DNA of 64,000 nt from Clostridia bacterium. GTDB taxonomy: Bacteria; Acidobacteriota; Terriglobia; Terriglobales; Acidobacteriaceae. Below, one piece after another: positions 35,178 through 42,424 of this stretch. The stretch lies in the NCBI GenBank assembly GCA_035561135.1, contig DATMYA010000051.1, forward strand, positions 1-64,000, read 5' to 3'. Made by a program: the position numbers and the translations under genes. Below the pieces are notes generated by a model. That model saw nothing but the letters and a program-made list of their open reading frames with translations, was not told where the DNA came from and did not search any database. Positions within the stretch are counted from its first letter, which is position 1; each line of letters begins with the position of its first letter.

Positions 35178-36446
35178 CTAAACGGTTCCCTTTGCTTCGG
35201 CCTGGGGCGTTATGGCTTCGCCCTGGAAGTCGCGCGAAAGCAACTTCACGAGAGCGGCTATTGTGCAAAACAATGCAAGGTAGTGCTGGCCTGCAAACGG
35301 AACATCCACGATATTTGCAAGCATGGTGGCCAGCAAGCCGACCCACAGCCCCAACGGTACTGCGGTCAGCGTTCTTGCAGCCAACCGATATGTTCTGACG
35401 ACGACCAGTCCCACGAGAGCGAAATAGGGTATGGCGCCAACAAGTCCGAGCTCTGAGAGCGAATTCAAAACGAAGTTGTGTGCTGTAAGTCGAATGCTAT
35501 CGATACTGAGCGCAGCCGTTAAATTGACAATCTGTCCTGGGCCGACCCCCAGCAACGGGTTCTCGAGGAAAGCATTCCAAGCTAGGCGGTAGATGTCAAA
35601 ACGATCAAAATCGGGCTGATTGATTCGTTCCATCAACAGAACGGTGTTTGCCGATACCATTTCGTCTGGTAATAACAGCAGAACCGCGGCAAGAACAACC
35701 ACAACAATTGCGATGTGCTTGAACTTGAGGCCGGCCCGCAACATCAAAGGCAATGACAGCACCGCTGATGCGATCAGCGCGAGAAACGCGCCTCTTGACA
35801 TGGCAATGAACAGCCCAAGCAGCATAAAGGCGCAGGCAACACCTGCGATCCACCGCCTCGCGCCACGCTCTCTCTTGGCCTGACCTGCCCCAATAGGAAA
35901 AAGAAACACAAGTATTGCGGCGATGTAGTTGTGCTGGCCCATAGGAAGCTCAACGAGGTTCTTGAGCGCACGCGCCGTATCTTCTCCTTCGAAGACAGCA
36001 CTCCATCCAGAGACAAAGCCATAAAGCAGCATTAGTCCTGTCACGCCGCCGAAGAGCACCAGAGTAGAAAGAATTTTCCGCTCATAACCGGGCAGAAATG
36101 CAAGAACATAAACGAGTATTCCAAAGGCGAAGACTTTCGTTGAGACCAGGCTTTTGAAGATGTCGTTTGGGTTCGCGAAAGACGACATCATATGCGCAAG
36201 CAGGCAAACTACGGCAATGCTAAGAAACGTTGTATCCGTAAGGTCGGGCCAGTACTGCCCAAACACCATCTCGACACTCAGCACGCACACGAGCGCCAGC
36301 ATGACGACGTCAAAAACAAGAATGACAGGGGCGCGCTCCGACAACGCGACATTGGTACCGCCCAACAGTAGCGAAAACAGGAGCAGTGGTAGCGGCCACC
36401 AGGGGCGGCGGATGTCGGCTGGCCGTGGTTGTGCAATATTCGCCAT
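35178..36446 (-). CDS. O-antigen ligase/polymerase-like membrane protein (Wzy/WaaL family)
   Basis: A 422-residue protein with about 11-12 membrane segments and a large periplasmic loop near residues 285-345. That loop contains RLAWNAFLENPLLGVGPGQIVN followed by TAHNFVLNSLSELGLVGAIPY, the hallmark of the Wzy_C/O-antigen ligase superfamily (His-Asn in the loop). In this setting, beside Wzz and Wzx, it is more likely the repeat-unit polymerase Wzy than the ligase WaaL. The ATG at 36446 starts 7 bp after the wzz-like stop; an upstream extension overlaps wzz. Confidence 0.82.
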   Translation of the reverse strand: MANIAQPRPADIRRPWWPLPLLLFSLLLGGTNVALSERAPVILVFDVVMLALVCVLSVEMVFGQYWPDLTDTTFLSIAVVCLLAHMMSSFANPNDIFKSLVSTKVFAFGILVYVLAFLPGYERKILSTLVLFGGVTGLMLLYGFVSGWSAVFEGEDTARALKNLVELPMGQHNYIAAILVFLFPIGAGQAKRERGARRWIAGVACAFMLLGLFIAMSRGAFLALIASAVLSLPLMLRAGLKFKHIAIVVVVLAAVLLLLPDEMVSANTVLLMERINQPDFDRFDIYRLAWNAFLENPLLGVGPGQIVNLTAALSIDSIRLTAHNFVLNSLSELGLVGAIPYFALVGLVVVRTYRLAARTLTAVPLGLWVGLLATMLANIVDVPFAGQHYLALFCTIAALVKLLSRDFQGEAITPQAEAKGTV

Positions 36447-36453
36447 CGCCCGG

Positions 36454-37785
36454 TTACTTCTCTTGTGTGACGACAAGCTTGCGGCTACCGAAGCGAGCCA
36501 GAAGTGGACGGACTGCGCTGCCTGCCTCTCGTAACAATACTTTTCGAGAGTCGTCATCCGCCATGCGAGCCCATCGTTCTCCCGCAAGAACCCAAAGCGA
36601 TGCGCACATGAAGCAGAGTGCCGTTCCTACAAGGACGAGAATGGTTCGAGGTGGGCCGGATTTTTTTTCGGGAACAACGGCGGCATCCAGAACCTTCACA
36701 GTTGGGATTTCTTTTGCTTCTTGTACCTTCGCCAGTTCGTACTCTTTCGTCAGGGTTTCGAACACCGCCTCCTGAATTTTCGTTCGGCGAAGGAGATCAA
36801 CATAGGTCACGCCAATGATGGGAAGGCTGCGAATGGACGGGTATGAACCGGAGGCGTCGGGACCCGCGAGGCTCGCATCAGAGCCGCGCAACTTCTCAAC
36901 TTGTTTCTTTAACTCTGCGATTCTCGCCTGAACAGATCGGACGCGTATATTGTTCGGTGTGTAAATGGCTTCCAGCCCGCTGAGTTCAGTTTGGGCAGCC
37001 ATGAGTTGCCCTTGCAGCAAGGCTGCCGCCTCGACCATCGCGCGCCCCTGCTCTTTGATGTCGATGGTCGTATTCTTACTCGAAAACTGGCTCAGGTCTT
37101 TAGCCGCTATATCCAACTCCTGCTTTACCGCTCGCAGCCGTTCATCGAGGAAAACGCGTTCCCGGTGCGCCGACGAGGTGCTCAGTTGGGCGACAGAGCG
37201 ATCCAGTTGCGCAACGTATTCTTGTGCCATCTCAGCCGCTCGCTTGGGGTCCTTGTCGGTTACGCTGATCGTGATGATTCCGCTCTTTCTGTCTTCCGAA
37301 ATCTCGGTTTTCTGCCCGAGTTTTTTTCGTGCGGTCTCGTAATACTTAGTTCGATAAATTTTTCGTAAATCGAATTTGTTGATCAGTCCATCCCGGACAG
37401 TGCGACTGTGCAGAATACCCACAAAGAGATCGCCCGTATTCTTGATTCCGAAAAGACTGCTGGCAAGTCCTCCCATGGCTGGGCTGCCTCCCGAAAAGGC
37501 AGACAGCATCGCCAGAGGATTCGAGGAGGCACCGTCCGGCGGCATCAACTGAGTCTGCGCACGATACCAATTTGGAATACACAGAGAAATGACAACGGAC
37601 GCGAGGAGCCCGTATGTGGCAGCACGATACAGTGTTCGCCGGCGTCGCCACAGCAGCCGTATGTAGCTCATCTCTCGTTCTCGGGGATCCGAGCCGCCAT
37701 TGTTCACCGCGCCCTCGTTCGGCGCTTGTCTCTCCTGGCTAGCGTCAAATACAGTGCTTTCCATGTCTCCATCTCGGCGGATCAC
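36454..37785 (-). CDS. Wzz-type polysaccharide chain-length regulator
   Basis: A 443-residue inner-membrane protein: a cytoplasmic N-terminus of about 50 residues, a first membrane helix (about 57-75), a long periplasmic coiled-coil region (about 150-330), and a second membrane helix near 400-420 preceded by the proline-rich KVLDAAVVPEKKSGPPR motif typical of Wzz/PCP proteins. No C-terminal tyrosine-kinase domain follows, so it is not a Wzc. The GTG at 37785 overlaps the preceding stop (GTGA); the alternative is ATG 37764. It sets polymer length together with the Wzy-like protein encoded directly downstream. Confidence 0.87.
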   Translation of the reverse strand: MIRRDGDMESTVFDASQERQAPNEGAVNNGGSDPREREMSYIRLLWRRRRTLYRAATYGLLASVVISLCIPNWYRAQTQLMPPDGASSNPLAMLSAFSGGSPAMGGLASSLFGIKNTGDLFVGILHSRTVRDGLINKFDLRKIYRTKYYETARKKLGQKTEISEDRKSGIITISVTDKDPKRAAEMAQEYVAQLDRSVAQLSTSSAHRERVFLDERLRAVKQELDIAAKDLSQFSSKNTTIDIKEQGRAMVEAAALLQGQLMAAQTELSGLEAIYTPNNIRVRSVQARIAELKKQVEKLRGSDASLAGPDASGSYPSIRSLPIIGVTYVDLLRRTKIQEAVFETLTKEYELAKVQEAKEIPTVKVLDAAVVPEKKSGPPRTILVLVGTALCFMCASLWVLAGERWARMADDDSRKVLLREAGSAVRPLLARFGSRKLVVTQEK

Positions 37786-38744
37786 TTAATGTCCGCAAGA
37801 ACCTCGGTTGTCTCCGGTTCACGCCTCTCTCGACGCGAGGCAACAAAAACGCGCACACCTTCTATGAATGCGCTCGAAGCTGTGGTGAAAAGTTGTAACG
37901 AACAGGTTCGCATCAAGAGCTTGGCTGTAATCTTCAGTGCGTATCCAAACAGCAGCACGACCGCAAGCAGACGTCCGAAATTCTTCAGCAAATAATAAAC
38001 GTGGTTGCGGGTGATGTACCGCACGGCGAAGGACGATTCGTCGCCCCCTGTCAAACTGCTGACCTTGTGGTACAGCGTTACTGCAGGCTCGTAGTTCAGA
38101 ACCAGTCCCGCCTGCTTTGCGCGATAGCAGAAATCGGTGTCATCGAAATACACAAAGTAGCGCTCGTCCATGTAGCCGATACGCTCGAAGACGCTCTTCC
38201 GCACAAGCATGCAGCATGTTGGTGCGTAGGTCACTTGCCGCGGAGCGTCGAACTGCCCGCAATCGCGTTCGCGCATCCCATAGTGTTCGCCGGAGTAGCC
38301 GCGCCATGGATTGATCCACCCGCCCGCGCACCAGATCGTGTCCTTTGGCTCGAAGTACATCATCTTCGGGATGATCATGTCGCAGCCCTGTTGCGCCATG
38401 CTATCCGCCAGCTTCGCCATCAGGCCCGGCTCGAACTCCGTATCGTTGTTGATCAGCAAAATAGCATCGCAACCATCCGCGAAAGCCGCATGGATGCCTT
38501 GGTTGTTGCCCGCCGCGACGCCACGGTTGTCATCGTTTCCAATCACCAGGACAGGAACGTTAGAGCAGGTGCCAGCTAGTTCCGCCGAGCCGTCTTTCGA
38601 GGCGTTGTCCACAACGTACAGGGTGTAGTTGCCCCACGTCTGGCCAGCCATGGACCGAAGAAATCCTGGAAGAACGCCAGCACTGTTGTACGTGACCGTG
38701 ACGACGCCGATCTTCCAATCGCTGGCCATGGGCCGGTTACCCAT
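37782..38744 (-). CDS. Glycosyltransferase family 2 protein (rhamnosyltransferase-like)
   Basis: A 320-residue GT-A enzyme. The N-terminus IGVVTVTYNSAGVLPGFLRSM, YVVDNASKDGSAE, and ILLINNDTEFEPGLMAKL with the DxD-like metal site are classical for GT2 rhamnosyltransferases. YFDDTDFCYRAKQAG supplies the likely catalytic acid. One C-terminal hydrophobic segment suggests membrane association. The ATG at 38744 has GAGGA upstream and overlaps the epimerase stop by 8 nt; the long upstream frame is a shadow. A dTDP-rhamnose donor fits the rml genes but is unproven. Confidence 0.86.
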   Translation of the reverse strand: MGNRPMASDWKIGVVTVTYNSAGVLPGFLRSMAGQTWGNYTLYVVDNASKDGSAELAGTCSNVPVLVIGNDDNRGVAAGNNQGIHAAFADGCDAILLINNDTEFEPGLMAKLADSMAQQGCDMIIPKMMYFEPKDTIWCAGGWINPWRGYSGEHYGMRERDCGQFDAPRQVTYAPTCCMLVRKSVFERIGYMDERYFVYFDDTDFCYRAKQAGLVLNYEPAVTLYHKVSSLTGGDESSFAVRYITRNHVYYLLKNFGRLLAVVLLFGYALKITAKLLMRTCSLQLFTTASSAFIEGVRVFVASRRERREPETTEVLADIK

Positions 38745-39864
38745 GGAAGAGTCCTCGATCGCGCATCTCTTGCAGCGAAGACTCGTACTTCGTCGCAGCA
38801 CATTCCTGCCCGGCAGCCCACTCCAGGAACCGCTGCACGCCTTCCTCAAACTGCCATACAGGTTCGTAGCCAATGCGCGCGCGTACCCGGCTGAGGTCTG
38901 CGAGGTTGTGCCGTATGTCTCCCTGCCGGAATGCACCTGTAACCGAAATCTCGGAACTGCTGCCGAAGAATGCAGTGATCTCTTCGACAACCTTCTTAAC
39001 CGTCGTGCGCTCGCCGGACCCTACGTTCAGGGCCACTGCGGCAACATCGTCGCAAGCGAGGCACCTGGAAATGGCATCGACCACGTCGTCTATGTAAACG
39101 AAGTCGCGGCTCTCCTCGCCATCCTCGAAGATGTAGATAGGAAGATTTTTCCGTGCCTGGGTTGCAAAGATGGCAAGGATGCCCGTGTACGGATTTTTGA
39201 GAGACTGTCCGGGGCCGTAGACATTCTGGAAGCGCAACGCATATGTGCCGAGGCCAAGCGCCTGCCCGAACATCAGCGTCATCTGCTCCTGTACCTGCTT
39301 GGTGAGTCCGTAGAAGGAGGTCGGCTGGAGCGGGGCTTCCTCCGGCGTGGGCTCGGAGAACACGTCGCAACCGCACGAAGGGCAGCGCGGATTGAATCGG
39401 CCAGCCTCCATATCGGCGACAGCGCGCACTGGAGGGTACACCGTGCCGTGCTCGGCGCAGCGATAACTTCCCTCGCCGTAGATGGCGCGCGATGACGCCG
39501 TGACAAGCCTCCGAACGCGATGCGTCTTGCAATTGACCAGGTAATCCAGAAGCACGGCGGTGCCGCCCACGTTGACGTCCTGGTAGCGCACAACTTCATA
39601 CATCGACTGCCCGGTTCCGGTCTCGGCAGCGAGGTGTACGACTGCATCCTGCGCCTGCAGCGCACGCGCAAAGACGTTCCCATCGCGCACGTCTCCAACA
39701 TGAAGCGCAATGTGATCGATCAAATCCGGGGCCAGCGACTGGTTGCTTCCGTGAATCTGCGGACTGAAGTTGTCGAGGATGGAAACCGCGTGGCCTTCGC
39801 GCAATAAGCGACGTGCGAGGTGGGTACCGATGAAGCCTGCCCCGCCGGTGATAAGAATTTTCAT
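38737..39864 (-). CDS. NDP-sugar epimerase, dTDP-L-rhamnose 4-epimerase-like
   Basis: A 375-residue extended SDR: MKILITGGAGFIGTHLARRL, VHLAAETGTGQSMYEV, TASSRAIYGEGSY, and SFYGLTKQVQEQM with the Tyr-x3-Lys. Between the Ser/Tyr and the YxxxK blocks lies a cysteine-bearing insert (YRCAEHG ... CPSCGCDVF, about residues 134-167). This C-x2-H/C-x2-C insert is, as I recall, typical of dTDP-L-rhamnose 4-epimerases of the WbiB type, which make dTDP-6-deoxy-L-talose. The presence of rmlABCD in the operon supports that substrate. A UDP-sugar epimerase is the alternative. It overlaps the methyltransferase by 4 nt. Confidence 0.75.
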   Translation of the reverse strand: MKILITGGAGFIGTHLARRLLREGHAVSILDNFSPQIHGSNQSLAPDLIDHIALHVGDVRDGNVFARALQAQDAVVHLAAETGTGQSMYEVVRYQDVNVGGTAVLLDYLVNCKTHRVRRLVTASSRAIYGEGSYRCAEHGTVYPPVRAVADMEAGRFNPRCPSCGCDVFSEPTPEEAPLQPTSFYGLTKQVQEQMTLMFGQALGLGTYALRFQNVYGPGQSLKNPYTGILAIFATQARKNLPIYIFEDGEESRDFVYIDDVVDAISRCLACDDVAAVALNVGSGERTTVKKVVEEITAFFGSSSEISVTGAFRQGDIRHNLADLSRVRARIGYEPVWQFEEGVQRFLEWAAGQECAATKYESSLQEMRDRGLFHG

Positions 39865-40781
39865 AGTTGGTCAGCCTTGCGAGCCGTGATCTCGATGACG
39901 TCTCCGAGGCCGAACAAATCAAAGGCGCGGGCGATACGTTGTGCGCCGAACCGAAGGAACTTATTGTTGTAAGCCCAACCCTGCTCCGCAGTACGCTTGG
40001 AATTTCTATTGAGCCAGATCTGAAAGCTCCCCAAGAGGCCAGAGTAATCCGAGTTGTACGTCACCTTTTCAACGGCGAAGCCATGTTTTGAAAGGAGCTG
40101 TGAGAGCGTGCGAGGAGAGTAATGAAAAGTGTGCACTGGTGCGCAGAGATACCACCAGTGATGACGAAAAAAACGAGCATTCGCCCCCTCTATGTTCGGA
40201 ACGCCAATCAACAGCTTGCCCGAGGGCTTGAGGATTCGATGCAGCTCTTTGAGCGTTTCATTCGGACGGGACATGTGCTCGAAAGAGTGGTTCGAGCGGA
40301 CATAATCGAAGAAATTGGGAGCGAATCCTGCATCGAAAATCGTTCCGGCCTTAATGTTCAATTCAGCGGTTTGCCGCCCTATGCGGGCTGCTTCGGAAGA
40401 GATCTCAACACCATACGTATCCCAACCGCGTGCTCGCATGTTCGCCAGGAACCAGCCTGTTCCGCACCCCACATCGAGAATACGTCCAGGCGAAGAGAAG
40501 TTGGGGTCTTTCGTTCCAGTACGCATTCCGAGTAGTGACTTCAGAATCTCCCAGTAACGGCTGGCCCTACGCGAGAGGTCTTGGTAAGCGTAGTAATTCT
40601 GTGGATAGAGACTTGCAAGCTCCTGGTCCGAGTACATTGGATTCAAGAATACGAGCTCGCATTCAGAGCAGCGCGTGAGCCGGTACTCGCCAGCTATACC
40701 GTAGTGACGATCCCTTGCGCTAAACGCTTCGGTGTGCTGCCTGCACTCGCAAACCGGGCAGGCTTCTAATTCGTAACTCAA
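39861..40781 (-). CDS. Class I SAM-dependent methyltransferase with N-terminal zinc motif
   Basis: A 306-residue protein. Residues 8-45 hold CPVCECRQH and CSECELVF, a putative zinc-binding pair found in several sugar C- or O-methyltransferases. Residues around 100-215 form the Rossmann core, with RILDVGCGTGWFLANMRARGW and DYVRSNHSFEHMSRPNETLKELHRILKPSGKLLIGVPN. It should modify a nucleotide sugar or lipid-linked glycan in the cytoplasm. The exact position methylated cannot be told. It follows the flippase gene by 93 bp. Confidence 0.82.
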   Translation of the reverse strand: MSYELEACPVCECRQHTEAFSARDRHYGIAGEYRLTRCSECELVFLNPMYSDQELASLYPQNYYAYQDLSRRASRYWEILKSLLGMRTGTKDPNFSSPGRILDVGCGTGWFLANMRARGWDTYGVEISSEAARIGRQTAELNIKAGTIFDAGFAPNFFDYVRSNHSFEHMSRPNETLKELHRILKPSGKLLIGVPNIEGANARFFRHHWWYLCAPVHTFHYSPRTLSQLLSKHGFAVEKVTYNSDYSGLLGSFQIWLNRNSKRTAEQGWAYNNKFLRFGAQRIARAFDLFGLGDVIEITARKADQL

Positions 40782-40874
40782 TTACTTCCCTTTCGAGACT
40801 GGAACCCACAATGATGATGCAAATCGTACTGCCCCATCTCACTCACGCGAATCTCGCACCATAGTTTCCAGACC

Positions 40875-42410
40875 TTAAGCACCCGCCGAATTAGGCCATT
40901 GCGCTGTTCCATGGCGCATCACATTGCGGAATCCGCCAACATCCCCCCACTTCAGCGCACAAACGAGAGCCCCTATGCACCCGAAGAGAAACGATGTGGC
41001 ACGTACCACAGGTGTTCCGCCATTGATCCAGTGGAGCACTAATCCCACGGCGAGTATCGGCGTGGAACAAACGAGGGGTTTGAGAATCGCGCCCTTGATT
41101 AGCTTCTGAACATCGACTCGTATGTCAGCAGTTTTCCGCATGTTGTACAAGAGGTGCCCTAACACTCCCGCTACTGCACCTGCGAGAGTCCCAATGGCAA
41201 CACCAATCGCACCATAAAAGGGAGCAAGCACCACACTCACAGCCAGATTGGTCAAACCTTCCAGAAGCGGAGTCATTATGACTAGCCGCTGTTGTCCAGT
41301 GCCTACCAGCAGGACGGAATAGGGCGTCATGGAAAGGCGAATAATATTTGCCACGATCAGTATCTGAAGCAACAGGAAACCGTGCGCGGCATACGCACCA
41401 CCTACCCACAACCTCAGAACCCAATCACCGAGCAATATGAGTGGGAGTCCGGTGAACAGAAGGAGGAACATGCCGTAACGACTTGTCACCTGCAACAATG
41501 TGCCGAGTTCCTCTGTAGCGCCACGAGCGTGCAGCACAGCAGAGTTTGGAATCATTGCGCTAAAAATCGCATTCTGCAAACCTGCGATGAACGTTACGAG
41601 ACTCGCCGCTATTGAATAGTAGGCTACTGCGCCAAATTGATAATGCGCAACAAGCGTGACATTCAGTCCCGTTATCAACAGCATGGCGAAGGACCACACT
41701 GTGAGGCTCAGGCAATATGCGCTGAGTTCCTTCAGGTGGCGCTTGGAAGCCAGGGATGGAGTCAGGCGCATAGAGGGCGCGAGACGCCGGAACATGACGT
41801 ACTGAACGATGTACGCAGCGACATTCACCAGCGCCATGCTAGCCGCGATTTGCGGGATCGTGCCGCCGTGTCGTACAACAACAATCAGCAGGACCGCGCT
41901 GATGATCCGCGATGTCGCGATGATGCCGGCGGGAACTTCGTTTCTTTGCAGGCCGACAAAGACACCGTTGAAAACGGACATCGGCAGCCCTATTGCCAGC
42001 GACGATCCAACCAGGAGCAGCGCAAGGCGCGCATCGTTGAATAACGCAGGGGGCATCTCGCCAAACAACCTCGGCATGAGGGCCGCGCCTGCGATAAGCG
42101 CGATAACCGCCAGCGCGCCGGCAACCGTAAGCACCACGAACGCGGTATTCACCATGCGATCGCGGAAGTCCGCGTCCCCGCGCTCGTTGGCGTGAGCGAC
42201 GAACCGGCTTACGGCCGTCTGAATTCCAAAATCGAGATAGCCGACGTACGCGCTCAGTTGGAGTACGAGGGCCCACACGCCATATGTCTCTGGCGACATG
42301 GCGCGCGTAAGAAATGGCGGTACTGCCAGCGCAACGATTGCCGAACTGCTGCCGCGTACCACGTTCGCGACAGCATTCTTCACCAGCGTTATCTTCTCGT
42401 CGGGTACCAA
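40875..42410 (-). CDS. wzx: Wzx-type polysaccharide flippase
   Basis: A 511-residue protein with about 14 hydrophobic segments of the MATE-like/polysaccharide_synt superfamily, predicted to flip the undecaprenyl-linked repeat unit to the periplasm. The N-terminus after the start (EKITLVKNAVANVVRGSSSAIV, then LTRAMSPETYGVWALVLQLSAYVGYLDFGIQTAVSRF) is typical of Wzx. The frame runs upstream into the Wzi gene, but TTG at 42410 has AAAGGA 5 nt before it and sits 14 bp after the previous stop, so I choose it. Confidence 0.87.
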   Translation of the reverse strand: MVPDEKITLVKNAVANVVRGSSSAIVALAVPPFLTRAMSPETYGVWALVLQLSAYVGYLDFGIQTAVSRFVAHANERGDADFRDRMVNTAFVVLTVAGALAVIALIAGAALMPRLFGEMPPALFNDARLALLLVGSSLAIGLPMSVFNGVFVGLQRNEVPAGIIATSRIISAVLLIVVVRHGGTIPQIAASMALVNVAAYIVQYVMFRRLAPSMRLTPSLASKRHLKELSAYCLSLTVWSFAMLLITGLNVTLVAHYQFGAVAYYSIAASLVTFIAGLQNAIFSAMIPNSAVLHARGATEELGTLLQVTSRYGMFLLLFTGLPLILLGDWVLRLWVGGAYAAHGFLLLQILIVANIIRLSMTPYSVLLVGTGQQRLVIMTPLLEGLTNLAVSVVLAPFYGAIGVAIGTLAGAVAGVLGHLLYNMRKTADIRVDVQKLIKGAILKPLVCSTPILAVGLVLHWINGGTPVVRATSFLFGCIGALVCALKWGDVGGFRNVMRHGTAQWPNSAGA

Positions 42411-42424
42411 GGAATCCTTTAGCT

